DNA from: Clostridium_AD estertheticum_D
GTDB taxonomy: Bacteria > Bacillota > Clostridia > Clostridiales > Clostridiaceae
Direction: 5' to 3'
Assembly (NCBI RefSeq): GCF_018861295.1
Contig: NZ_JAHLDM010000005.1
Location: 1 to 64,000, forward strand
Length of the DNA: 64,000 nucleotides
Notes under the pieces: generated by a model
The model's database searches: none
What the model was told of the DNA's origin: nothing
The model's input: the letters and a program-made list of their open reading frames with translations, nothing else
Position numbers and translations under genes: made by a program
Shown here: positions 16,866 through 25,585 of the stretch, one piece after another
Numbering within the stretch: the stretch's first letter is position 1
How the letters are laid out: each line of letters begins with the position of its first letter

Positions 16866-18218
16866 ATGATGGAAATATTATCAAACAAATTTTACTTATA
16901 TATAGGAGTCATAATAATAATAAATATTATAATTATGCATATAGTAATAAAAATAATAATGTTTAAAAAATCAAAGGAATTTGACAAGAAAATCATTTCA
17001 AATATTGATATATTTAAATCTACAACAAATATTAATGATATATTTAATAAATTATTAAATAATTTATATGAAAATTCAGCTTATGATGCTGCTATAAGTA
17101 TATTAAAAAATGATACTGAATATAAAATTATGGCTATTCATGGTACTTGCGTGAAACTAAACACAAGTAGCTACATTCAGGATGAGACTTTTATTAATCT
17201 AATTAATAGAGTTACAGAGTCTGGCACAATGTATTATATTCAGGATTTAAATAAAGTAGATTATGAATTGTATAGTGCCAAATTACAATTATTATTATAT
17301 CACATGAGAAGCCTATTAATGATTCCAATAATTTATAAAGATGAAATATATGGAGTTGTAATAATGGTTAATTATAAGAAGGCAGCATACAATGAAAGTT
17401 ATAGAGGTAATGCTTATTCAATAGTTAGTCAAGTAGCTGTAGCAATAGAAAATGCTAAGCTTTTCAAAAAGCTAAAAGATATAGACAAGACGAAAACAGA
17501 TTTCTTGTCCACAGTTTCTCATGAACTTCGAACTCCATTAACATCAATAATTGGTTTTACAGAAATGGTTAAGAGAAAATTTGATGGGACTATAGTACCA
17601 GAATTAGATCTTTCAATTGAAAAAAATAAAAGTGCAGTAGTCAAAATAAAGAGAAATGTAAATATAATCTTATCAGAAGGGGAGAGATTATCGAGTCTTA
17701 TAAATGATTTGTTAGATATATCAAGAATGGAAGCAGGAAAAGTTTTATTAAATATGAGAAAAATTGATATAGAAGAAATTATAACACAAGTAATAACATT
17801 AACGAATCCTATTATTAGAGATAAATCTCTTCAGGTTATACAAAGCATAAGTGAAACACTTCCTGAAATTATGGCAGATAAAGATAAATTGATGCAAGTA
17901 GTAATCAACCTTATTTCTAATGCTATAAAATTTACGGAAAAAGGATGTATAGTATGTAGCGCAAGAGTAGTTGCGCAGAATATAATAGTAAGTATTAGTG
18001 ACACAGGGGTAGGTATTAGAGAGGAAGATAAAAAATATATATTTGAAAAATTCAGTCAAGTAGGTGATACACTTACAGATAAACCTACAGGTACGGGGCT
18101 TGGGTTATCTATATGTAAGCATATTATTGAAGAACATGGTGGAGAAATATGGGTCGAAAGTGAAATAGGAAAAGGAACTGATTTTTCATTTAGTATACCT
18201 ATAATAAAAACTAACTGA
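16866..18218 (+). CDS. orphan sensor histidine kinase with GAF domain
   Basis: A 450-residue kinase. One N-terminal membrane segment (8-31) precedes a GAF domain (about 50-200). HisKA carries the phosphorylation site in STVSHELRTPL (His at about 222), and the ATPase domain has NLISNAIKF (N box), DTGVGI (G1) and GTGLGLSICKHI (G2). No response regulator is adjacent, so its partner is elsewhere. The GAF ligand is unknown. Starts at ATG 16866 or 16869 after gaggta. TTGACA occurs at 16760 upstream without a convincing -10. Confidence 0.9.
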   Translation: MMEILSNKFYLYIGVIIIINIIIMHIVIKIIMFKKSKEFDKKIISNIDIFKSTTNINDIFNKLLNNLYENSAYDAAISILKNDTEYKIMAIHGTCVKLNTSSYIQDETFINLINRVTESGTMYYIQDLNKVDYELYSAKLQLLLYHMRSLLMIPIIYKDEIYGVVIMVNYKKAAYNESYRGNAYSIVSQVAVAIENAKLFKKLKDIDKTKTDFLSTVSHELRTPLTSIIGFTEMVKRKFDGTIVPELDLSIEKNKSAVVKIKRNVNIILSEGERLSSLINDLLDISRMEAGKVLLNMRKIDIEEIITQVITLTNPIIRDKSLQVIQSISETLPEIMADKDKLMQVVINLISNAIKFTEKGCIVCSARVVAQNIIVSISDTGVGIREEDKKYIFEKFSQVGDTLTDKPTGTGLGLSICKHIIEEHGGEIWVESEIGKGTDFSFSIPIIKTN

Positions 18219-18240
18219 TTAATTAATATATGTAAATAAA

Positions 18241-18256
18241 TATATATATATATATA
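18241..18256. repeat. (TA)8 dinucleotide tract
   Basis: Eight TA units followed by ataaataaaca, just after the kinase stop. It is short and non-coding; it may vary in length between strains. Confidence 0.8.
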
Positions 18257-18277
18257 AATAAACATATGTAAATAAAC

Positions 18278-18315
18278 AACACCCCACAAACATTAAAAAG
18301 TTTGTGGGGTTAATT
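18278..18315. terminator. bidirectional terminator between kinase and cls
   Basis: Stem accccacaaac/gtttgtggggt with an 8-nt loop, followed by taatta. It serves the convergent kinase and cardiolipin synthase genes. Confidence 0.85.
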
Positions 18316-18316
18316 A

Positions 18317-19771
18317 TTATAGTATTGGAGAAAGTAATCGAGAAATAGATTCCTTAAATTTAACAATAGAACTTCTGTTAGTATATTTTTTTAGAGTTAG
18401 TTCATCACAAGATTTTAAATCATCAATAAAAAAACGATCTAAGTCAGAAGTGATCTCTTTATCATAAATAAAAGCATTAATTTCGAAGTTTAAAGTGAAG
18501 CTTCGAATATCTAGATTTGCTGTACCTACAGAGCTTATAGATCCATCAATAGAGAGGAATTTACTATGAAGAAAGCCTTTGGTATAGGTATAACATTTGA
18601 CACCAGAATCGAGAAGATCTCCCATATAAGATGTAGAGGCCCAATATACAAAGGGATGATCTGGTTTACTCGGTATAATTATACGGACATCTACCCCAGA
18701 CAAGGATGCTATCCTTAAAGCTTCAAGTATACTGTCATCTGGAATAAAGTAAGGAGTTTCTATATAAATATTTTTTTCAGCTTTACTTATCATTTTTAAA
18801 TAGCCATTTTTAATAGAATTCCAAGTGGAGTCAGGACCACTTGAAACTATCTGAAGACCTGTTTTCCCAAGGTGAGGTCTGTGGGGAAAATATTTGTCAT
18901 CAAAAACAGAATTTTCTTTTGAAGCAAATCTCCAATCCATTAGGAAGTGCAATTGCAGTGCATCAAGTGCATCTCCTTGTATGAATAAATGTGTATCTCG
19001 CCAAAATCCAAATTTTTTAGAAAGTCCTAAATATTCATCTCCAATATTAAAACCACCGATATAACCATACTTACCATCAATAGTACATATCTTACGATGG
19101 TTTCTAAAATTTACACGAAGATTTATATACGGAAGAAAGGGTGGGAAAAAACATGAAACTTTTCCACCAGCTTCTATTAAAGGAGCAAAAAAGTTCTTAT
19201 GCACCTTAAGGCAGCCCATACCATCATAGAGCAATTTTACCTCTACTCCTTCCTTGGCTTTTCTACATAGAATTTCTAGAATAGTTCTTCCTAAATTATC
19301 ATTTTGAAATATATAATACTCCATATGAATAAATATTTTTGCGTCTTCAAGATTTTTTTTAAGCTGATCAAATTTTGATTTACCATCAGTAAATATAGTT
19401 ACATTATTATTATTAGTGTAGAAGGAATTATCACTACATAGATTGAGTTTCATTACATCAGAATATTTACTTAAAAAATGATTAGTTTTAATTAGAGCAT
19501 CGTTACTCAAAAACTCCTTTTGTTTATTTATAATTGAGGCGAGATTTTCCTTTTCTTCTTTCTTTAGTGAAAATAATTTCTTTTTTTTTAAATTTTGACC
19601 AAGAAATAAGTATAGAATAAATCCTATGCTAGGTAAAAAAAGTAATACCATAAGCCAAGTCCAAGTGCTTGCAGGGTTTTTTCGCTCAAGAAATACAACT
19701 GCAAAAGCGAAAAGGATATTAATAATAAATAATAAATTTAAAAAATGTAATAATAGTTCACTTGTAAACAT
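18317..19771 (-). CDS. cls: cardiolipin synthase
   Basis: A 484-residue phospholipase-D-family synthase that joins two phosphatidylglycerol molecules into cardiolipin. Two N-terminal membrane helices (about 5-27 and 38-57) are followed by the two catalytic HKD sites: NHRKICTIDG (His at about 224) and LHSKFLSIDG (His at about 402), each with the trailing GGFNIG or VGTANLDIRS. Length and order are normal for bacterial Cls. It is transcribed alone on the minus strand. Confidence 0.95.
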   Translation of the reverse strand: MFTSELLLHFLNLLFIINILFAFAVVFLERKNPASTWTWLMVLLFLPSIGFILYLFLGQNLKKKKLFSLKKEEKENLASIINKQKEFLSNDALIKTNHFLSKYSDVMKLNLCSDNSFYTNNNNVTIFTDGKSKFDQLKKNLEDAKIFIHMEYYIFQNDNLGRTILEILCRKAKEGVEVKLLYDGMGCLKVHKNFFAPLIEAGGKVSCFFPPFLPYINLRVNFRNHRKICTIDGKYGYIGGFNIGDEYLGLSKKFGFWRDTHLFIQGDALDALQLHFLMDWRFASKENSVFDDKYFPHRPHLGKTGLQIVSSGPDSTWNSIKNGYLKMISKAEKNIYIETPYFIPDDSILEALRIASLSGVDVRIIIPSKPDHPFVYWASTSYMGDLLDSGVKCYTYTKGFLHSKFLSIDGSISSVGTANLDIRSFTLNFEINAFIYDKEITSDLDRFFIDDLKSCDELTLKKYTNRSSIVKFKESISRLLSPIL

Positions 19772-20084
19772 ATGAGCCTCCAGAAATTCATTTTATCTTA
19801 CAATTTGTCGTACAGTGATAGTATACATATAAATGAGTAAAAAGAAACATTGAAAATTCGAAAAAGGTAAAAAAAATAGAAATATTTCAATTATATAATT
19901 TATATATTAAAGGAATAGTGAGTTCTATGGTATAATAATATTTAATTGACAAATTCAATTTATGGGCGGGGTATATACTTAATTGAAAATTAGAGATATT
20001 AACAATATATTTCATTTTTTATTTGTGCATAGAGATTTAAATAAAATGTTGCTTTAAAATGAAAATAGAATCGAGGATAATGAT
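19772..20084. other. divergent intergenic region cls / C92 gene
   Basis: About 310 bp. An extended -10 element (TGG-TATAAT, 19928-19936) and a TTGACA at 19946 face the + strand gene, but no ideal -35/-10 pair is formed. No gene is seen. Confidence 0.45.
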
Positions 20085-21623
20085 ATGGGCTTAGTTCATG
20101 GAACAGTTGATGAGGAAATAAAAAAATCCTTAGAACTTATAAAAGAATTAGAACATGTGATGAGTGAGATTCAAAGTAAGGAAAGCCTATTTATTTCAAA
20201 TATTCAAAATATGTCATTAGTAGATAAACAAAACATATTAGATAAATGGATTAGTTATGTAAGATGTTATAATGAATTAAATGATATTAGAGAAAAATAT
20301 AAAAATAAGCTTTTATTTAAGAATACTTCAGATTCTTATAATAAGTATAAAAATATATTATTAATTTATGCGTCAACCATAGCAATACGTAAAAACTCTG
20401 TTTTGCTCGTAGGTATCATAGATAAAAACAAGTATTTGGAGTCAATGCTAAATGAACCTAGAGCTGAATACAACATTAATAAAAAACAATATTATTATAT
20501 TACACAAGAAATTACGGAAATATCTTATATGATATCTTTGTATAGAAATAAGCATTATTTTGATTTTAAGGTTAATTACTATAAGGTTTATGAAGTTGAA
20601 AGAGATGAGAATGAAACACAATTATTAGATTACGCAAGTTATAATTATTTGAATGTTATTAAACTTGTAAGGAACCATAGAAACATTGTTAAAAACAATA
20701 TGATCGATTTTTTTGGGAAAAATGTTTTTGATTTTTGGTTTCCATTTCAAAAATGGGTTGCTATAAGTATCACTGGGGTTGATTATTCTAGTAGAAAAGA
20801 AAAATATATTAGTAATGAAGATATCAATATTTTTAAAGAGGAATTGGTACCAGGGGATGTTCTTTTAAAAAGGAACAATCACCAGCTAACGAATATAGGA
20901 CTTCCAGGATTTTGGACTCATACAGGTATTTATATAGGTTGTTTGGAAAAATTGGATGAGTATTTTGGCGATATGTTATTGGGAGATTGCTTGTGTGTGT
21001 CAGAGTATGTAAAAGTAATATATCCTAAAGTATATGATAGTTTGTGGAGCGAAGAGGTAAATGATAGAGAATATATTATCGAAGTTATTGCCCCAGGTGT
21101 TGTAATAAGTCCTTTAGATGCAATTGCGAAGGTAGATTACTTTTCTGCTCTGCGCCCTAGACTATCAAAAGAAGATAAACTAAAGGCATTATTTACGGCT
21201 TTTGAATCTTTAGGAAAGGCATATGATTACAATTTTGACATCATGACAGATAATGCTTTGTTTTGTAGTGAACTAATTTATAAATCATATTTAAGTTCAA
21301 GTAATAAAAAAGGAATTACATTTGATCTTCAGCCTAAAGTTGGTAGATTATTACTTTCACCTAATAGTATTATTGAAAAATTTGATTCAGAATTTAATAC
21401 TGAAAATGCTGAATTCGATTTTGTAGTGTTTTATGATGGTAATGCAAGGGAAAGAAAGGCTATAAGGAGAAATGCGACTGATTTGAAAAAAACTTGGAAG
21501 CTATCTAGGTGGAAGAGGGTAAAGAGTAGGGTTGTTTTAGATGCAGAAACAAGTTATCCTATAGTAAAATTAAGTTCAGTATTGTCAAAACTTAAAATTA
21601 TATTGTATGGTATGTTTTATTAA
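20085..21623 (+). CDS. YiiX/C92-type NlpC/P60-superfamily hydrolase with helical N-terminal domain
   Basis: A 512-residue cytosolic-looking protein. The C-terminal half holds a permuted papain-like domain of the YiiX/YebB (C92) type: the P-G-D-V-L strand (about 253-257), HTGIYIG with the catalytic His at about 278, and LFCSELIY with the catalytic Cys at about 391. Residues 1-245 are a largely helical, charged region I cannot assign. A basic C-terminus (KTWKLSRWKRVKSR) follows. Bacterial C92 proteins are predicted amidases or thioesterases; the substrate is unknown. ATG 20085 follows cgaggat. Confidence 0.72.
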   Translation: MGLVHGTVDEEIKKSLELIKELEHVMSEIQSKESLFISNIQNMSLVDKQNILDKWISYVRCYNELNDIREKYKNKLLFKNTSDSYNKYKNILLIYASTIAIRKNSVLLVGIIDKNKYLESMLNEPRAEYNINKKQYYYITQEITEISYMISLYRNKHYFDFKVNYYKVYEVERDENETQLLDYASYNYLNVIKLVRNHRNIVKNNMIDFFGKNVFDFWFPFQKWVAISITGVDYSSRKEKYISNEDINIFKEELVPGDVLLKRNNHQLTNIGLPGFWTHTGIYIGCLEKLDEYFGDMLLGDCLCVSEYVKVIYPKVYDSLWSEEVNDREYIIEVIAPGVVISPLDAIAKVDYFSALRPRLSKEDKLKALFTAFESLGKAYDYNFDIMTDNALFCSELIYKSYLSSSNKKGITFDLQPKVGRLLLSPNSIIEKFDSEFNTENAEFDFVVFYDGNARERKAIRRNATDLKKTWKLSRWKRVKSRVVLDAETSYPIVKLSSVLSKLKIILYGMFY

Positions 21624-21684
21624 TAAAGATATATGTCTATAATAATAAGAAGTGAATTAAAAGGGAATCAGAGATGGTGTAACA

Positions 21685-21726
21685 TTAATGACTTAAGAGG
21701 GAAGTCTCCTTTTTAAATGTCATTAA
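21685..21726 (+). other. inverted repeat ahead of truA
   Basis: ttaatgac (21685-21692) pairs with gtcattaa (21719-21726), enclosing a second partly paired stem (ttaagagg / ccttttt). There is no clear T-run after it. It could be an attenuator-like leader or a weak terminator of the C92 gene. Confidence 0.4.
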
Positions 21727-21759
21727 ATTCTAAAATAGAAAGTAGGATAAATAATAAAT

Positions 21760-22497
21760 ATGAGAAATATAAAAATTGTAATTGAATATGATGGTACTAG
21801 GTATAAAGGATGGCAGAGACTTGGAGACAGTGATAATACAATTCAGCACAAAATAGAAGCAGTTTTAAGTAAGATGGCAGAAGAAAACATTGAAATAACT
21901 GCTTCTGGAAGAACTGATGCAGGAGTACATGCATCAAACCAAGTTGCTAATTTTAGAACAGACGCTGCAATGCCTACACATAAAATGCGAAGTTATTGTT
22001 ATGAATTTTTACCAGAAGATATTGTAATAAAAAGCGTTGAGGAAGTAGATCTTAATTTCCATGCGAGATATAATGCAAAGGTTAAAAAGTACATATATAA
22101 TATATGCAATAATAAAGTACATGATGTATTTACCAGGAAATATGATTACCATGTACCATTACCATTAAATATTGAAAAAATGAGAAAAGCAGCAGAAATT
22201 TTAGTAGGGGAACATGATTTCCAAAGTTTTACTACACTTAAAACTAAGAAAAAATCTACTATAAGAACTATTTATACAATAAATATTATAAATGAAGATG
22301 GAAATATAGAAATTAGTGTTCAAGGAAATGGATTTATGAAGAATATGGTAAGAATAATAGTTGGGACACTTGTTGAAGTGGGACTTGGTGAGCGAGATGC
22401 AAACGAGATTAGTGATATATTAGATAAAAAAGAAAGAAAATATGCGGGACATATCGCACCAGCTAAAGGGTTGTTTTTAGAAGAAGTAGATTATTAA
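21760..22497 (+). CDS. truA: tRNA pseudouridine(38-40) synthase
   Basis: A 245-residue TruA acting on positions 38-40 of the tRNA anticodon arm. YDGTRYKGWQR opens the catalytic domain, ASGRTDAGVHA holds the catalytic Asp (about 52), and NGFMKNMVRIIVGTL is the conserved C-terminal signature. The length is normal. ATG 21760 follows agtaggat. In other clostridia it trails ecfA/T and precedes rplM; that context is absent here. Confidence 0.95.
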   Translation: MRNIKIVIEYDGTRYKGWQRLGDSDNTIQHKIEAVLSKMAEENIEITASGRTDAGVHASNQVANFRTDAAMPTHKMRSYCYEFLPEDIVIKSVEEVDLNFHARYNAKVKKYIYNICNNKVHDVFTRKYDYHVPLPLNIEKMRKAAEILVGEHDFQSFTTLKTKKKSTIRTIYTINIINEDGNIEISVQGNGFMKNMVRIIVGTLVEVGLGERDANEISDILDKKERKYAGHIAPAKGLFLEEVDY

Positions 22498-22521
22498 AAA
22501 TTAATTTAACTTAATAAATAT

Positions 22522-22573
22522 ATAAAACAAAAACGACACATAAGTTAATACTTATGTGTCGTTTTTGTTTTAT
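22522..22573 (+). terminator. very long perfect terminator hairpin
   Basis: A perfect 23-bp stem, arms cacataag/cttatgtg at the tip and gttttat at the 3' base, with a 6-nt loop. It lies 25 nt after truA and just beyond the stop of the convergent 61-residue gene, so it can serve both directions. Confidence 0.9.
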
Positions 22574-22592
22574 ATTATAAAGGCAACATTAA

Positions 22593-22778
22593 CTAAAGGA
22601 TACCTTCATTTTTTAAGATGTTTTCAATTTCATCAACTTTTTTAGAAAGCGTATAAAAACTTTCTTTTAATATGTTTTTTGAAATAGGAGTATCTTTTAT
22701 GCTTTTTTCTAGCGACTCTATAGTGTCGAGTGCATCATCAATGCCCTTTTGCGCAAGTTCAAGATTGTTTTCTTTCAT
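22593..22778 (-). CDS. 61-residue coiled-coil protein, unknown function
   Basis: I do not recognise it. It is a charged, heptad-rich helix (MKENNLELAQKGIDDALDTI at the start and SKKVDEIENILKNEG near the end) without signal or membrane segments. A strong ribosome binding site (aaggagacct) 5-6 nt before the ATG supports a real gene. It is alone on the minus strand. Confidence 0.7.
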   Translation of the reverse strand: MKENNLELAQKGIDDALDTIESLEKSIKDTPISKNILKESFYTLSKKVDEIENILKNEGIL

Positions 22779-22888
22779 TTTCAGGTCTCCTTAACATAGC
22801 TTATTTTAATATATACTATTAAATCCTAACATTAGTAATTGTTAATTTCAAGCTGAAAATGATTTTTGACTTTTGTAATTTGATGAAA

Positions 22889-23749
22889 TTAACCTTTTTT
22901 ATCCTTATGAATTATGTGTTTAACATCTTTTAAAATAGCATCTAAAGCTTTGAATTTAAGGTCGGGGAATGCTTTTATAAGTCGTGAATAATCAGGATAT
23001 TTTTTTATAAACAAAGAATCATATTTTATTTTAACTTCTTTTACAATATTCTCAATGTTGGATTTCTTCCTACTCATTTTAGTTTCAGCAAGATCTATTA
23101 ACTGATCCAATTTAATTCTTAACTCAGGTATACTTTTAGTATTACCTAAATTTAATTTAAAATCTAAAAACTTATCAGTTAATTCTGAATATGCAGTAAT
23201 TAATTGGGTTAAAAGAGACTTTAGTTTGATTATAGTAATTATAGTAATTATAAAATCTAAAATGAAATATACTAAAGTAATATAAAAAAGGAATACACCG
23301 GGATTTAGTGGTATTAAATTCACTGTGTATTCAATATAGGGATGGATTACTTTAAGTATTAAAATTGAAATGAACCCCCATATTATAGAGAATTTTAAGC
23401 ATATTCTTCCATGGAGATTGTATGGCTCATCGCTATAATCCCACCAAGTACTATCGAATGTAGTTTCTAAAATATAACCTGTTATATATTCAATGAGTGA
23501 GGTTAAAAATATTGAACCTAGAAGGAGAAAAATATAATTATTTTCAATAGGTTTTAGCAAAACAATTATAGATAAGATGGCAAAACCATAAATAGGACAA
23601 AATGGTCCATGTAGGAAGCCTCTATTAACAAATTCTTTTTTGCGAATTGTGGTATATACTGTTTCAAGGCACCAGCCCATGAAGGAATAAACAATAAAAT
23701 AACAAAATAGTGCAAAGACATTAAAATTTAGTAAAGTTATATCAATCAT
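22889..23749 (-). CDS. CmpB-type (putative ABC-transporter type IV) membrane protein
   Basis: A 286-residue membrane protein. The conserved opening YSFMGWCLETVYTTIRKKEF, then NRGFLHGPFCPIYGF, EYITGY and TWWDYSD motifs match the clostridial CmpB family (Pfam name: putative ABC-transporter type IV). There are about five to six membrane helices to residue 180, then a charged cytosolic helical tail (190-286). No ABC ATPase is adjacent and transport has not been shown for the family, so function is open. Confidence 0.82.
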   Translation of the reverse strand: MIDITLLNFNVFALFCYFIVYSFMGWCLETVYTTIRKKEFVNRGFLHGPFCPIYGFAILSIIVLLKPIENNYIFLLLGSIFLTSLIEYITGYILETTFDSTWWDYSDEPYNLHGRICLKFSIIWGFISILILKVIHPYIEYTVNLIPLNPGVFLFYITLVYFILDFIITIITIIKLKSLLTQLITAYSELTDKFLDFKLNLGNTKSIPELRIKLDQLIDLAETKMSRKKSNIENIVKEVKIKYDSLFIKKYPDYSRLIKAFPDLKFKALDAILKDVKHIIHKDKKG

Positions 23750-23919
23750 AAATTAACTCCTTCTGTAATGTCGTTAAACAAGAAAATGATAACATAAAAT
23801 ATGTTTTTTTTATAGTGTATAAAATGAACAAAATATTAATATATGCAATTTTATAGAATTAGCTACATATATATTAATAAAACAATGATAAATCAATTTA
23901 ATATGTAGGAGGAAAATAC

Positions 23920-24495
23920 ATGATAAATATCATATGGTTTTTAATTTTATCATTAGGAATAGTTATTGGAATGCTTACTGGAAAAGGAGAAATTGTGTCA
24001 AAGGCCCTTGTTTCATCTACAACTAGTTCTGTGGAACTAGTTATGGGTCTTGTTGGAATGATGTGTCTTTGGTGTGGGATAATGGAAATTGCGCAAAAAA
24101 GTGGACTAACTGATAAATTAGCAAAGGTACTTAGGCCAATTTTAAAAATGATTTTTAAGGAAACCTCCAAAAATAATAAGGTTATGTCTAGTATTACTAT
24201 GAATTTAACAGCGAATATGATGGGGCTTTCTAATGCAGCCACGCCATTTGGGATAAAAGCCATGGAAGAGATGCAGAAAATGAATATAGAAAAAGACACA
24301 GCTAGTAATGACATGGCTTTATTCTTAGTTTTAAATGCCGCATGCATTCAGTTTTTACCTACTACGGTAATATCTATAAGAGCAGCATATAATTCACAAA
24401 ATCCAGCAATTATTATAATACCAGCAATTATTACAACAGGTGTTGCTTCAGTCTTAGGTGTAGTTTATTGCAGGATATTACAAAAATATTTTTAG
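23920..24495 (+). CDS. spmA: spore maturation protein A
   Basis: A 191-residue membrane protein of the nucleoside-recognition (Gate) family. The GKGEIVSKALVSSTTSSVEL, GMMCLWCGIMEI and NLTANMMGLSNAATPFGIKA segments match SpmA. SpmA and SpmB are needed for spore-core dehydration in Bacillus and Clostridium perfringens. ATG 23920 follows aggaggaaa. spmB begins 50 nt after the stop, so the pair is an operon. Confidence 0.93.
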   Translation: MINIIWFLILSLGIVIGMLTGKGEIVSKALVSSTTSSVELVMGLVGMMCLWCGIMEIAQKSGLTDKLAKVLRPILKMIFKETSKNNKVMSSITMNLTANMMGLSNAATPFGIKAMEEMQKMNIEKDTASNDMALFLVLNAACIQFLPTTVISIRAAYNSQNPAIIIIPAIITTGVASVLGVVYCRILQKYF

Positions 24496-24545
24496 AAAGA
24501 TCACCTTTTTATAGGTATATGAATCTAAATGGAGAGTGAATAAAT

Positions 24546-25085
24546 GTGGTAATTATAGAAAATTTAATGTCATATATATTGAAAGGAATAATTCCGATTA
24601 TTATTGCGTTGGTGGTAACTTATGGAGTTATTAAAGGAGTGAAGGTTTATGAGTGTTTTGTAGAAGGTGCAAAGGATGGAATAACTATTTGCCTGAAAAT
24701 TTTTCCTTATCTTTTGGCTATGATTATAGCTGTTAATGTTTTTAGAGCTTCAGGGGCTTTAGATTTTTTTATTTCTTTAGTAACACCGGTTGTTAAGTTC
24801 ATTGGGTTACCGCCGGAAGTTGTTCCTTTAGTTTTAATAAAACCTCTCTCAGGTAGTGGAGCTCTGGGAGTATTTACTGACATTATAAGGCAGTATGGAG
24901 CGGATAGTTACATAGGACGTGTGTCATCTATAATAATGGGGTCAACGGAAACTATTTTTTACACACTTACAGTGTATTTTGGAGCTGTAAATATAAAAAA
25001 AATTAGGCATACGTTACTAGCAGCAATACTCGCAGATATAACAGCAGTTATAATGGCTGTTAACTTAGCTAAGTTTTTCTTCTAA
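24546..25085 (+). CDS. spmB: spore maturation protein B
   Basis: A 179-residue partner of SpmA with the same Gate-type fold: FVEGAKDGITICLKIFPYLL and the LIKPLSGSGALG and SIIMGSTETIFYT signatures. It starts with GTG 24546 after ggagag; the overlapping ATG at 24544 opens only a two-codon frame. It completes the spmAB unit. Downstream lie a consensus promoter and the metG T-box leader. Confidence 0.93.
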   Translation: MVIIENLMSYILKGIIPIIIALVVTYGVIKGVKVYECFVEGAKDGITICLKIFPYLLAMIIAVNVFRASGALDFFISLVTPVVKFIGLPPEVVPLVLIKPLSGSGALGVFTDIIRQYGADSYIGRVSSIIMGSTETIFYTLTVYFGAVNIKKIRHTLLAAILADITAVIMAVNLAKFFF

Positions 25086-25145
25086 AGAGATTTCCAGAGC
25101 TACTTGCTTATTATAGTATAATTTTATATTTTTAGGATAAAATTA

Positions 25146-25174
25146 TTGACATAGTGAATTATTTGCAATACAAT
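25146..25174 (+). promoter_or_regulatory. sigma-A promoter of metG
   Basis: TTGACA (25146-25151), 17-bp spacer, TACAAT (25169-25174). It lies directly before the T-box leader. Confidence 0.8.
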
Positions 25175-25184
25175 TATTATTGAA

Positions 25185-25493
25185 TAAATGCAATGATGAG
25201 AAGAGTAATAAGCTGAAATGTTAAAAGAGAACTGCAGCTGGTGAAAAGCAGTAGCAAGGTAGTTTATGAATATGGACTCTAAGCAGATTATCCAAATAAA
25301 AAGTATAAAAGATTATTGTGATGATAGGCTTTTCTATTTATTTATTAAGGTAATACGGTAGCAACCGTTATATTGACAGGTGATGATAGTCACCCATTGA
25401 GATCTTTATAGTGATATAGGGATGAATTAGAGTGGTAAAACGTTAAATACGTCTCTAAACAGAAGCTTTTTTTCTGTTTAGAGATTTTTTTTA
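25185..25493 (+). promoter_or_regulatory. T-box leader of metG (Met specifier)
   Basis: A T-box riboswitch of about 300 nt. The T-box core is agagtggtaaaacg at 25429-25442; its TGGT would pair with the ACCA end of uncharged tRNA-Met. A candidate ATG specifier lies at 25272-25274 in gaatATGgactctaagc. The leader ends in a strong terminator: ctctaaacagaa/ttctgtttagag (25452-25484) followed by eight T, and the agag of the T-box pairs alternatively with ctct. Uncharged tRNA-Met should therefore favour metG readthrough. Confidence 0.88.
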
Positions 25494-25585
25494 TTTACCG
25501 GGAAATTAATATTGTAGCTTCAAAGAGGATGAACAGCTTCGAAGTTAATTATAACTAATTTAAATATGAGAGGTAGGAGAAATTT

